Shown here one piece after another: positions 55,753 to 63,617 of a stretch of 64,000 nt of DNA. Both the position numbers and the translations under genes were made by a program. The notes below the pieces were generated by a model. That model saw nothing but the letters and a program-made list of their open reading frames with translations. It was not told the DNA's origin and did no database searches. This DNA comes from an uncultured Acidobacteriia bacterium. GTDB lineage: Bacteria > Acidobacteriota > Terriglobia > Bryobacterales > Bryobacteraceae. Position 1 is the stretch's first letter, and each line of letters opens with the position of its first letter. The stretch is from NCBI GenBank assembly GCA_903909435.1, contig CAIVVT010000091.1, positions 78,522 through 142,521 of the forward strand. Reading direction: 5' to 3'.

Positions 55753-56628
55753 TCAGCGATCCGACACGAGGATGGAGTAGCGCAGCGTCAGCGGCTTGCC
55801 CCGCTCCAAGGTGAACGCGTCCCGCTGCTTCGTTTTGCCGGGGAAAGCGGCGCCGAGAAAGCCGTAACTGCGCAGGCACCACTGCGGTGAACCACCGTCG
55901 TTGGCCGGGTCATTTTCGATGCGCAGCGCGGCTTTGCGGCCGTCGTATACGGCTTCCAACTCCGCCCAAGCGTGCGCGTTCAGGTCTTCGTCTTTGTCCG
56001 AAATGCCCTTTTCGGTGCGAATCACGGTCTGCGTGCGGGGCGCGAAGCGGACGCTGAGCCCGCCGTAGCTCTTGCCTTCTTCATGCGACCCGCGCAGCAC
56101 GATGGGGGCATCCGTCGCGGTCAGCGTCAAGGCTACCTCGATTGGCCTGCCCTTCCCGTTGAACGCATGGATCATATACCGCTCGTGCACGCTGGCAATC
56201 GCCTTTCCGCCCGCCACCCATTCGTTGTCCACGTCCAGAATTGCGCCTCTACCCAAAGGCAGCACTTGGGGATGCAGGCTTTTGTGGACGGTCTTCAGGC
56301 CCTTCATCATCCAGCCGTCGAGCGGCTCTCCACCCACGCTCACATCCGGCCAGGCCCAGAAAAGTCCCCGGTGGTGGTAGTGGTCCTTGGGGAAGTCGTC
56401 GAGCATGGACACGCCGCCGGGCGTCCACAGCGGGTAGACGTAGCAGCAGCGGGCGCGGTCCTCCGGCACGCCGGCGGGCAGCTGAACCCCGTAGTTGTAG
56501 CGCAGGATGGGCCTGTCGATGGTGAACAATTCGATGTACTTCGCAGCGCCGTCCTCCGTGTGCCACACGAACGGCTCCCCAGCTTGCACCGACAGAGCCA
56601 GCAATGCCAACAGAAATGCCTTACCCAC
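55753..56628 (-). CDS. Exported DUF6807 (PmoA) family protein
   Basis: A 291-residue protein with a signal peptide (MGKAFLLALLALSVQAGE). The family pattern is seen in FPKDHYHHRGLFWAW (residues ~80-94), preceded by CCYVYPLWTPGGVSMLDDF, and in APIVLRGSHEEGKSYGGLSVRFAP. The family is annotated as DUF6807, sometimes called PmoA, and is common in carbohydrate loci of Acidobacteria, Planctomycetes and Bacteroidetes. Its start overlaps the stop region of the upstream gene by eight bases. The catalytic role is unknown. Confidence 0.86.
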   Translation of the reverse strand: MGKAFLLALLALSVQAGEPFVWHTEDGAAKYIELFTIDRPILRYNYGVQLPAGVPEDRARCCYVYPLWTPGGVSMLDDFPKDHYHHRGLFWAWPDVSVGGEPLDGWMMKGLKTVHKSLHPQVLPLGRGAILDVDNEWVAGGKAIASVHERYMIHAFNGKGRPIEVALTLTATDAPIVLRGSHEEGKSYGGLSVRFAPRTQTVIRTEKGISDKDEDLNAHAWAELEAVYDGRKAALRIENDPANDGGSPQWCLRSYGFLGAAFPGKTKQRDAFTLERGKPLTLRYSILVSDR

Positions 56629-57787
56629 GACTGGCAGCCCTCACTTTCTCCTCATCCACATCGACGCCGAGACCCGGGCCTTGCGGCACGCGCAGCGCAC
56701 CGTCCTCCAGCACGAAGGGCTTTTTCAGGAACGAGCCTTGCAGGAATTGCAGCCCATTCAAAGCGGCCGGATACTTCAGTCCATACGCGCCGAACAGGGC
56801 CAGCGAGGCGGCCAGAGAGACGTCAGGGTCCGTCAGCCCGCTTCCCAGGAACCACTTCTTCTCGCGCTGCAGGATTTCGACCTGGCGCCGGGCGTCCCAC
56901 AGACCCGCACTGCGGGCGGGCTTGATGGCCACGCCATCCAACAGTTCCATGGTCAGGAACTCTTCGAGTTCGACGCTCGACACGATCCCCTCGTCCATGA
57001 TGATGGGCAGAGCGGCCTGCTTTTTTAACATGCCGAAGGCGCTCAGCCGGTTGGCCGCCACCGGTTGCTCGAACACGTAGTAGCCCAGGTCGGCCAGCCG
57101 GGGAGCCATCCAATGCGCGTTGCGCAGATCGTAGCCGCCGTTGGCGTCGGCCCACAGCAGGCTCTTGGGCGCGGCGTGCGCGACGGCCTTGGCCACCTCG
57201 AGATCGAAGGCGGGATCGGGCGCGACTTTGATGTTGAAGTGCTGGTAGCCGCGCGCCTTGCCCTCATTCACCGAGGCCTCGACTTCGGGGACCGTTTTCG
57301 TATTCACCGTCCAGCTCAACTGGATGCGCGTGAGCGGCTTCAGGCCCCACAACTCGGGCAGGCTCTTACCCGCCAGCTTGCCGGCCAGATCGTGCAGCGC
57401 GATGTCGATCCCGGCTTTCGCAATTGGCATGCCGGTGGAGAACGACGGCGCAATGGCCTTGTTCATCTTCGCGTGTGCGCCCTCGATGTCGGTTGGGTTC
57501 GCGCCCAGCAGCACGGGCGCCAGGTAGTTGCGTAGCGTGTGCGTGACGGACTCCGGTGTCTCGTAGCTCCAGGTGGGGATAGGCACGCTCTGCCCCCAGC
57601 CGACCAGGCCGCCTTCGAGCGTGATTTTGACGAACACGGCGGGGCGAATCGGACGGGTGAAGAACTTGAAGAAGCTGGTGACGGCGTACTCGACCGGAAA
57701 GACCTCGATCTTCGTAATCGGCGGGGCGCCCGCGGCGCTCGCGCTCAGCCCGACGGCCGTGGTGGCCAGAAAATCACGACGTCGCAT
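56621..57787 (-). CDS. Muconate-lactonising/racemase-type enolase-superfamily enzyme, Tat-exported
   Basis: A 388-residue protein with a Tat leader (MRRRDFLATTAVGLSASAAG). The enolase-superfamily residues are K187 (HFNIKV), metal ligands D214 (LWADANGG), E240 (VFEQPV) and D265/E266 (IMDEG), and K289 (VAIKPARSAG). The usual first Lys of the K-x-K motif is Asn185, while the catalytic second Lys is kept, so it belongs to the MLE subgroup (epimerase, dehydratase or lactonising enzyme). It overlaps the DUF6807 gene. The substrate may be a sugar acid or a cyclic polyol. Confidence 0.89.
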   Translation of the reverse strand: MRRRDFLATTAVGLSASAAGAPPITKIEVFPVEYAVTSFFKFFTRPIRPAVFVKITLEGGLVGWGQSVPIPTWSYETPESVTHTLRNYLAPVLLGANPTDIEGAHAKMNKAIAPSFSTGMPIAKAGIDIALHDLAGKLAGKSLPELWGLKPLTRIQLSWTVNTKTVPEVEASVNEGKARGYQHFNIKVAPDPAFDLEVAKAVAHAAPKSLLWADANGGYDLRNAHWMAPRLADLGYYVFEQPVAANRLSAFGMLKKQAALPIIMDEGIVSSVELEEFLTMELLDGVAIKPARSAGLWDARRQVEILQREKKWFLGSGLTDPDVSLAASLALFGAYGLKYPAALNGLQFLQGSFLKKPFVLEDGALRVPQGPGLGVDVDEEKVRAASRG

Positions 57788-57876
57788 CGAGTTCCTTTCT
57801 GGAGCGGAGCCGTGACTCCGCGTGAGTCGGGATGGCCCGGCAGGCCATCACTAAGGACGAAAGTGGCCGGTCCGAC

Positions 57877-57968
57877 GTGGGGCAGACTTTAGTCTGCAGA
57901 CCGGCTTTAGCCGGTCTCAGGCGCGCCTTGCGGGGCTGAAGCCCCACGCAGGCTGAAGCCTGCCCCAC
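57877..57968. repeat. Multi-hairpin palindromic repeat element
   Basis: A 92-base element bounded by GTGGGGCAG (57877-57885) and its exact complement (57960-57968). Inside are four hairpins: 57882-57897 (loop TTTA), 57898-57917 (loop TTTA), 57932-57945 (loop TGAA) and 57948-57963 (loop TGAA). It lies between the racemase-type gene and the Gfo/Idh gene. The shape is that of a REP-like dispersed repeat. Confidence 0.8.
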
Positions 57969-58035
57969 AACTCGGATTCTGATTCTCGCGGGAGCGTTGG
58001 AACCGTCTTTCATTCGCGAATTCCCAACACACGAT

Positions 58036-59232
58036 TCACGCACTCGTGATTTCGAGCTTCTGCGCGTCGAACCCGATGCGCTTGCCGGTCTCGTACGCCG
58101 CCACCGCCATGCAATCGGCGACCGCGTGGGAGAAGCCCGCCTGAATGTCGGCGCGCGGCGTCGCGCGGCTGCGTACACAGCGCAGGAAGTTGGCCATGTG
58201 CGACTCCACCTCGAGCTTCTCCACCTTCACGGGTTCCAGCAGCCGGTCCGGCATCGTGCTGCCTTCTCCGGTGATCTTCAACGCATCGCCGTCCAGCGTG
58301 CCCTTCGTCCCGAACCACAGATTGCGGTTGCCGCCGCTGTTGGTGAGCGACATGGCGAACGAGATCAGGCACTGCTTCGGGTATTCGAGCAGCGCTTGAA
58401 AAACGTCCTGCGTCTGGCGTCCGTCCTGCCACAGGTAGACCCCGCCCAGCGCGACGACCGACTTGGGATAGGGGTCGTCCAGGAACCACGCCGCGAGGTC
58501 GATCAGGTGGCTCATCCACAGCCCCGGGATGCCGTTGGAGGTCTCGCGGAAGAGCTGCCATTCGCGCCAGTGGCGCAGGTCCTTTTTGACGTCTTTGCCG
58601 AACGCGAAGGCGTCCCAATCTATCTGCGCCGGGTCGATCTGGTGGAAGTCCCTGCGCCAGCGCTGCTCTTGAAAATGGACCTGCAGATCGGCGCGCGTCA
58701 CCTTGCCGATCACGCCCTCGCGCAGGAGTTTTGCCACCGCCATCAGGCCGGGATCGCTGCGCCGCTGCGTGCCGATCTGCACCACCTGCTTCGAGGCGCG
58801 GACCGCCAGATACGCCGCCTTCGCTTCGGCGAAGTCGGTGCCCATGGGCTTCTCGCAATAGACGTCCTTGCCCGCTTGAATGGCCTCCAGCAGGATCTTC
58901 GAATGGGTGAAGTCCGGGGCGGCGATGATCACCGCTTCGACGTCCTTGTTGGCCAGCAACTCCTGATAGCGCGAGGTCAGCGCGGGGGCCTTTCCCGACG
59001 CCTTTAACACCGTCGCGGAAGCCTTTTCGCGCGCCACGCTCCACACGTCGCAGACTGCCACGACGCGCGCGGCTTCTCCACTCTTGGCGATCTCCTCCAG
59101 CAGGTAAGTGCCGCGCCCGCCCGCGCCGATCAGTCCGATGCGGACCGGATCGCGGGCCGTGTCCCGCGCCGACATCAGGACCGGGGCAAGCGCCGCGGTT
59201 CCCAGGAATGACCGTCTGGTAGCGTCAGTCAT
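58036..59232 (-). CDS. Gfo/Idh/MocA-family oxidoreductase, Tat-exported
   Basis: A 398-residue NAD(P)-dependent dehydrogenase. AGGAG lies five bases before the ATG at 59232. The Tat leader is DATRRSFLGTAALAPVLMSA. The Rossmann motif is IGLIGAGGRGTYLLEE, and CEKPMGTDFAEAK carries the EKP signature with its catalytic Lys. The C-terminal Gfo/Idh sheet has GIPGLWMSHLIDLAAWFLDD. Such proteins oxidise or reduce sugars and inositols. It is 249 bases from the racemase-type gene in the same direction, separated by a hairpin element. Confidence 0.9.
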   Translation of the reverse strand: MTDATRRSFLGTAALAPVLMSARDTARDPVRIGLIGAGGRGTYLLEEIAKSGEAARVVAVCDVWSVAREKASATVLKASGKAPALTSRYQELLANKDVEAVIIAAPDFTHSKILLEAIQAGKDVYCEKPMGTDFAEAKAAYLAVRASKQVVQIGTQRRSDPGLMAVAKLLREGVIGKVTRADLQVHFQEQRWRRDFHQIDPAQIDWDAFAFGKDVKKDLRHWREWQLFRETSNGIPGLWMSHLIDLAAWFLDDPYPKSVVALGGVYLWQDGRQTQDVFQALLEYPKQCLISFAMSLTNSGGNRNLWFGTKGTLDGDALKITGEGSTMPDRLLEPVKVEKLEVESHMANFLRCVRSRATPRADIQAGFSHAVADCMAVAAYETGKRIGFDAQKLEITSA

Positions 59233-59297
59233 AGGACTCCTCACTCATGTTCCAATTCGCAGCGCTTTCAGCCGTATCGCGGGACGGGGCCAAAGCC

Positions 59298-59321
59298 AAA
59301 ACCGTAAGATCTTACGGTTTT
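59298..59321. promoter_or_regulatory. Palindrome AAACCGTAA-N4-TTACGGTTT, copy 1
   Basis: A 24-base perfect palindrome upstream of the Gfo/Idh gene, spacer GATC. It shares both half-sites and the 4-base spacing with copy 2, with centres 61 bases apart. Its position between isomerase and oxidoreductase genes fits an operator of the sugar-acid locus. Confidence 0.55.
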
Positions 59322-59359
59322 CGAAAATAGGTCCTTTGGAATCAATCACTTAAAAAACG

Positions 59360-59381
59360 AAACCGTAAACACTTACGGTTT
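59360..59381 (-). terminator. Palindrome AAACCGTAA-N4-TTACGGTTT, copy 2, followed by T6
   Basis: On the minus strand the stem is followed by CGTTTTTT, 21 bases after the isomerase stop, so it has the form of an intrinsic terminator. Its spacer is ACAC, unlike copy 1, while half-sites are identical. It could act as a terminator, as an operator, or as both. Confidence 0.6.
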
Positions 59382-59402
59382 TGCCTTTTGCACCTGCCCC
59401 GC

Positions 59403-60263
59403 CTACCCCTTGTAACCCATGCCCGCCAGAGCGCCCCGCATGTAGGCGAAACTCTTGATCATGCCGGGCAGCGGGTTGTCCGGGTCGATCTCGTATTCGA
59501 GCATCACGTGGCCTTTGAACTTGATCCCGACCAGCGCCTGGAAGATGCCGACGATGGGCATGGCCCCGTCTCCCACGGGCACCTGGCTCTTGGCGTCCGT
59601 CAGGTCAGCCAGGTCTTTGATGTGCATGTCGAACAGCCGCGGCCCGGCCGCTTTGATGGCTTCGACGACGTCGGTTCCGGTGCGCGCCGCGTGGCCCACG
59701 TCCATGCACAGGCCCATGTGCGGATCCATGTTCTTGACGGCCTTCAACACGTCCAGCGGCGACGGAAAGTGCTTGTCTTCCGGACCGTGGTTGTGGATCG
59801 CGATTTTGATGTCGTATTCTTTGGCGAACTTCTCGACGCGCGGCAGGGTCTCCAGCGTGGGCCCGGCGACGATCATCGGAATGCCCGCGAGCTTGCAGTA
59901 TTCGAAGCTCTTGCGCATGTCCTCGTCTTCGTCCTTCATCAGGTAGATGGTGCCTGCGCCAGTCAGGGTCAAGCCAGCGTCGCGAAACTCCGCGCTGGCT
60001 TTTTTGATCTCGTCCGGCGTGCCCATCGGCAGGTGGACATCCTTCACATTCAGATACGGCGTTTTGAGCGCTTTGGTCCCGTCGATCGCGTGCTGCCGGT
60101 CCAGCTTATGGAACGAGTAGCTGGCCACGCCCAGCAGGATGGGCGACGGCTTGAGGGCTTGTGCGGCGTTGGTTGTGGCCGCGAGAGTGGAAGGCAGGGA
60201 AGCCGCGGCGGCGGCCGCTGCGGACACGCTCAGAAAACTGCGACGGCTGGTATCGGAAGACAT
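59403..60263 (-). CDS. Sugar phosphate isomerase/epimerase family protein, Tat-exported
   Basis: A 286-residue TIM-barrel protein of the xylose-isomerase-like (AP-endonuclease 2) family. The leader is DTSRRSFLSVSAAAAAAASLPS. Metal-ligand motifs are IAIHNHGPED (His) and GLCMDVGHAARTG (Asp, His), with HIKDLAD and MLEYEID at the barrel end. The family includes inosose, erythrulose and myo-inositol enzymes. The Gfo/Idh gene downstream may act on the same compound. The exact reaction is not known. Confidence 0.87.
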   Translation of the reverse strand: MSSDTSRRSFLSVSAAAAAAASLPSTLAATTNAAQALKPSPILLGVASYSFHKLDRQHAIDGTKALKTPYLNVKDVHLPMGTPDEIKKASAEFRDAGLTLTGAGTIYLMKDEDEDMRKSFEYCKLAGIPMIVAGPTLETLPRVEKFAKEYDIKIAIHNHGPEDKHFPSPLDVLKAVKNMDPHMGLCMDVGHAARTGTDVVEAIKAAGPRLFDMHIKDLADLTDAKSQVPVGDGAMPIVGIFQALVGIKFKGHVMLEYEIDPDNPLPGMIKSFAYMRGALAGMGYKG

Positions 60264-60373
60264 GCTCCGATCCTACAACTTCGCCGCGCGCGCGAGGGGA
60301 AGCGGGCCTGCACTTTCGGCGCCCGGCTACTTCGGCAGAGACCCGGTCAGGCTCCTCCAGCCGCGATGCCAGG
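60261..60373. repeat. 113-bp direct repeat, copy 1
   Basis: Identical in length to 60935-61047, about 94% identical (7 mismatches), 674 bases apart. It starts exactly at the start codon of the isomerase gene, and contains its leader plus the last 14 or so codons of the CoA-binding gene. Confidence 0.9.
60327..60373 (-). pseudogene. Fragment of the CoA-binding protein gene (C-terminal end)
   Basis: On the minus strand this reads WHRGWRSLTGSLPK followed by a stop, the same as the end of the complete gene at 61001. It is a leftover of the duplication that produced the 113-bp repeats. It has no start. Confidence 0.8.
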
Positions 60374-60427
60374 AAAGTGGTGTGTGCTCACGCGCTCTTT
60401 CGCAGAGACTCTTCTCCTTGAAAAGGC

Positions 60428-60937
60428 CTAGTTTACGTCGACGTCAAAGGATGCATCCACTTCACTGCGGTAAGCCTCTGCCATGTGGAGGTACCTCTCC
60501 GGTGTTATTTGATCCGGGAATTCCCGGCCCCAGGGTGATAGCAGATCTTCTATGCGCCGTTGCTCCTCGGACCCCATATAAGAGTCGCCGCGGAACATGA
60601 AATCGACGAATGTTCTCATCCTTAGAGTTGCGACGACGACCTCTCGCGTTCTGAAGTTGTCGGCCATCGCGCATACTGCATGGTCGGGAACCTCTTCTAT
60701 GATTAAGGCTATCTGTGACTTTAGGGGTTCTGCCACGCTATTCATCACCGCTGTGATGTCGTCCCCCTTCAAGTAGTTCACCACCTGGGCGGCAAGCAAC
60801 CCAGCGGGCTCCATCTCCATCGTTTCCAGGAACCGGCGTGTCAGGTCCAAATAGAGTGAAACCTGAATTAGCCGACACCCAAGCTCAAAGGCTTGCGCAA
60901 TCTCCTGCTCGGGGGACTTCTTCCACGGCCACTTCAT
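60428..60937 (-). CDS. Unknown 169-residue protein between 113-bp direct repeats
   Basis: A cytoplasmic protein with no signal or membrane segment. It is mostly helical: EQEIAQAFELGCRLIQVSLYLDLTRRFLETME, then SVAEPLKSQIALIIEEVPDHAVCAM, and an acidic end (SEVDASFDVDVN). I see no catalytic motif. Codon use is less GC-biased than its neighbours. The ATG sits exactly at the edge of repeat copy 2, so the gene uses a leader copied from the isomerase gene. This suggests a recent insertion or duplication. Confidence 0.75.
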   Translation of the reverse strand: MKWPWKKSPEQEIAQAFELGCRLIQVSLYLDLTRRFLETMEMEPAGLLAAQVVNYLKGDDITAVMNSVAEPLKSQIALIIEEVPDHAVCAMADNFRTREVVVATLRMRTFVDFMFRGDSYMGSEEQRRIEDLLSPWGREFPDQITPERYLHMAEAYRSEVDASFDVDVN

Positions 60938-61047
60938 GCTCCGATCCTACAACTTCGCCGCGCGCGCAAGGGGATGCGGAGGGGCACTTTCGGCGCCCGG
61001 CTACTTCGGCAGAGATCCGGTCAGGCTCCTCCAGCCGCGATGCCAGG
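60935..61047. repeat. 113-bp direct repeat, copy 2
   Basis: The counterpart of 60261-60373. It begins at the ATG of the 169-residue gene and extends into the 3' end of the CoA-binding gene (stop at 61001). The intact CoA-binding gene marks this copy as the original right-hand junction. Confidence 0.9.
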
Positions 61048-61468
61048 TGTGCGGTGCGCCGGTCTTGGGGAAGAACATGAACGGGCATTCGCCCGCGACC
61101 ACGTCGCAGCCGAGCTTCTGGGCCAGATCCACGGCCTCGGCCGACACCGCGCCTTGTCCGATGGCGCGATAAAACCAGATCCCCTGCACGCCGATGCGCA
61201 CCGCCTGCCGCACGGCTTCTAAGCTCTCCGCGGCGGGCACCATCAGCAAAACGCCCTCGGGTGCCGGCTCAATGGAGGCGAGGTCGGGGTAAGCGGGCAG
61301 GCCATCGATCATCTCCGCGTTACGATTCACGGGCACCAGATCGTAGCCGCGTTTGCGGAATTCAGCCCACAGCATCCGACTGAAGTCCTTTTCATTACGA
61401 GAGACGCCCACCACGGCGATCCGGCGGAGGCGAAGGAAATTATCGATGGCGGCCCGGCTAGTCTTCAT
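61001..61468 (-). CDS. CoA-binding protein (YccU-like)
   Basis: A 155-residue Rossmann-type protein. The N-terminal RRIAVVGVSRNEKDFSRMLWAEFRKRGYDLVPVNR is the CoA-binding domain's nucleotide fold, with PAYPDLASIE and LLMVPAAESLEAVRQAVRIG following. VAGECPFMFFP near the end is typical of the YccU group. It binds CoA in crystal structures of homologues; a physiological role is not established. The last ~14 codons also exist as a copied fragment at 60327. Confidence 0.9.
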   Translation of the reverse strand: MKTSRAAIDNFLRLRRIAVVGVSRNEKDFSRMLWAEFRKRGYDLVPVNRNAEMIDGLPAYPDLASIEPAPEGVLLMVPAAESLEAVRQAVRIGVQGIWFYRAIGQGAVSAEAVDLAQKLGCDVVAGECPFMFFPKTGAPHTWHRGWRSLTGSLPK

Positions 61469-61551
61469 TGCGGACTCCAGCGTCTTGAACTCAGGCTAAT
61501 TCATGATAGCTTGAGCGGTCGCGAATTGAGCGGTAATCGAGTGCCCGGCGG

Positions 61552-62694
61552 CTACACCTGATCGAGCGCCTGCTCCAGGTCCGCGATCAGATCGCGAATA
61601 TCTTCCAGGCCCACGGACAGCCGGATCAGGTTGCCGGTGATGCCCATTTGGTTGCGCACCTCCGCCGGAACCGATGCGTGCGTCATCGTGGCCGGGTGCT
61701 CGATCAGCGATTCGACCCCGCCCAACGACTCGGCCAGGGTCCAAAGTTTCACCGCGCCCAGCAATCGCTTGATCCCCGCGTCGTCCGCCTGTGCGCGAAA
61801 CGAAAACGTCCCGCCGAAGCCCGTCTGCTGCTTGAGCGCGAGGGCATGTTGGGGGTGGCTTTCGAGACCCGGATGCAAGACCTGCTCGACCTTTGGATGC
61901 GCTTCGAGCCACTGAGCCAGCGCCAGCGAGTTGCGGTTGTGCTCTTCCATCCGAACGGGCAGCGAACGCACGCCGCGCAAGACCAGGAAGCAGTCGAACG
62001 GCCCGGCGCACGTGCCGAGCGCATTCTGCAGGTAGCCGATCCGTTCGGCGAGTTCGGGATCCTTCGCGATCAGCGCGCCGCCCACTACGTCCGAGTGGCC
62101 GTTGATGTACTTCGTGGTCGAGTGCAGCACGATGTCGACGCCCAATTCCAGCGGCCGTTGGAAGTAGGGCGACAGGAATGTGTTGTCGCAGATGGTCAGC
62201 GCACCGTAGGACTTGGCCAGGCTCGCGACCTCCTGCAGATCGACCAGGTTCATCAGCGGGTTGGTGGGCGTCTCGATCCAGACGGCTTTGGCGCCCTGGC
62301 GCAAGGCGGCCTTGAGCGCATCCCGATCCCGCAGGTCCACGAACTCGGACTCGATGCCCTTCGATTGGAACACCGTCGTCAGCAGCCTGTAGGTGCCGCC
62401 GTACAGATCCGAATGGACGATGATCCGGTCGCTCGCGTTCAGCAGCATCAAGGCGGTCGTTTCGGCGGCCATGCCGGTCGCGAAAGCGAACCCGCGTACG
62501 CCGCCCTCCAGTGCCGCCAGACAATCTTCCAATGCCTTGCGAGTCGGGTTGCCGCTGCGCGAATAGTCGTAGGGGCCTGGCTCGCCTACGCCCTTGAAGG
62601 CGAAGGTCGAAGTCTGAAAAATCGGCGGCATCACCGCGCCCAGAAAGGCCTGTGGATCGTGGCCGGCGTGGACGGAGAGGGTTTTGAAGTTCAT
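61552..62694 (-). CDS. Cys/Met metabolism PLP-dependent enzyme (cystathionine gamma-synthase/lyase type)
   Basis: A 380-residue trans-sulfuration enzyme. The N-terminal part has YDYSRSGNPTRKALEDCLAALEGG, phosphate-binding residues follow in FATGMAAETTALM, and the PLP Lys is in VLHSTTKYINGHSDVVGG (about residue 200). The C-terminal part has SLGGVESLIEHPATMTHASVP and IRLSVGLED. The sequence cannot separate cystathionine gamma-synthase, beta/gamma-lyase and O-acetylhomoserine sulfhydrylase. No ribosome-binding site precedes the ATG, and the upstream bases allow a leaderless transcript. Confidence 0.9.
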   Translation of the reverse strand: MNFKTLSVHAGHDPQAFLGAVMPPIFQTSTFAFKGVGEPGPYDYSRSGNPTRKALEDCLAALEGGVRGFAFATGMAAETTALMLLNASDRIIVHSDLYGGTYRLLTTVFQSKGIESEFVDLRDRDALKAALRQGAKAVWIETPTNPLMNLVDLQEVASLAKSYGALTICDNTFLSPYFQRPLELGVDIVLHSTTKYINGHSDVVGGALIAKDPELAERIGYLQNALGTCAGPFDCFLVLRGVRSLPVRMEEHNRNSLALAQWLEAHPKVEQVLHPGLESHPQHALALKQQTGFGGTFSFRAQADDAGIKRLLGAVKLWTLAESLGGVESLIEHPATMTHASVPAEVRNQMGITGNLIRLSVGLEDIRDLIADLEQALDQV

Positions 62695-62917
62695 GGTGGT
62701 TTAGTGCTTAGTGGAGGCGGGAAGCCCCCGGTACAAGTGCTAATCCACCATTGTCGCCTCCGCCCGCGCGCATTGCACGCGAAGGGTTCGGCCGGCATTC
62801 CAAGGCAAGCCACGAACGGAAGAGAGTGTCCCGGTGCTGGTCGTTCGGCGCAGTTGCCCGTCAGTGGACGCAAGCGGGTGCGCCGTTTACGGCAAGCGCT
62901 GTGCCGAATCCCCCCTG

Positions 62918-63454
62918 CTACCGTCGCCTGAGCTTGCCCCTGTGGTGGGGCACAGCCCTGGCCTTGTGAGCGGGTTCCTTCGGCGCGTCAGATGCCGTCG
63001 GCGCCGAGACGTGCTCGTGGATGATCAGCCACTCTTCACCGCGCTTCTCCAGGATGTCCGTGCCGCGCGCCTGCCCCTTCATCGCCTCGCCCTTTTTGGG
63101 CTGGATCACATAATCGAATGTATAAGTGGCCCAGGCGATGTTGCCGGCCTGGGTTGCGTGGAAGTCCGGCGATAGTCTGATCTCAATCGACCTCCAATCG
63201 GCAGCCAGCTTACTGAAACCGTCCGCGTAGTCCGCCCAACCCAAAAACTTCAGCGGCGCGAGGTCGTAGAACGTCAAGCCGACGTCCTTGGCGTAGAACA
63301 TCGCGGGCTTCGACGCGTCCAGCGTGGACCAGGCCGAATACACTTTTTCAAAGTGCGGCTTGAAAAAGGTCGTAGCGTCCTTCGGTCTCCCCGCGTCTGA
63401 ATCTCCACAGCCTGCCAACCAGGCGGTAGCCAGCACAATCAGGATCTTCTTCAT
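62918..63454 (-). CDS. Small lipoprotein with SnoaL/DUF4440-like fold
   Basis: A 178-residue protein with GGAGAAG before the ATG and a lipoprotein signal (MKKILIVLATAWLAGCGDS). The mature part has the cone-like NTF2 fold pattern: FFKPHFEKVYSAWSTLDASKPAMFYAKD, then LSPDFHATQAGNIAWATYTFDYVI and GTDILEKRGEEWLIIHEHVSAP. It resembles SnoaL-like/DUF4440 proteins, which bind small ligands or act as isomerases. The C-terminal tail is basic. The function is unknown. Confidence 0.82.
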   Translation of the reverse strand: MKKILIVLATAWLAGCGDSDAGRPKDATTFFKPHFEKVYSAWSTLDASKPAMFYAKDVGLTFYDLAPLKFLGWADYADGFSKLAADWRSIEIRLSPDFHATQAGNIAWATYTFDYVIQPKKGEAMKGQARGTDILEKRGEEWLIIHEHVSAPTASDAPKEPAHKARAVPHHRGKLRRR

Positions 63455-63617
63455 GGCTTCTCCAGTACGGCGGCGGGATTCCGGCGCCGCCGACAAGTAT
63501 ACGGCAGCTGCGGCGGATTGAAACCTATTTCCTCGCCTGCCGGAGCCGCACATATAAGATGGGACATAAGGCTGAGGCAGCCGGCCGGTGCAAGCGGTCG
63601 CGCCATGGACAACGACA

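Noticed and set aside
57877..57968. CRISPR array
   Set aside because: The hairpins are adjacent and have no spacer pattern or cas genes.
60428..60937. Insertion sequence
   Set aside because: The gene between the repeats has no transposase motif, and the repeats are direct rather than terminal inverted repeats.
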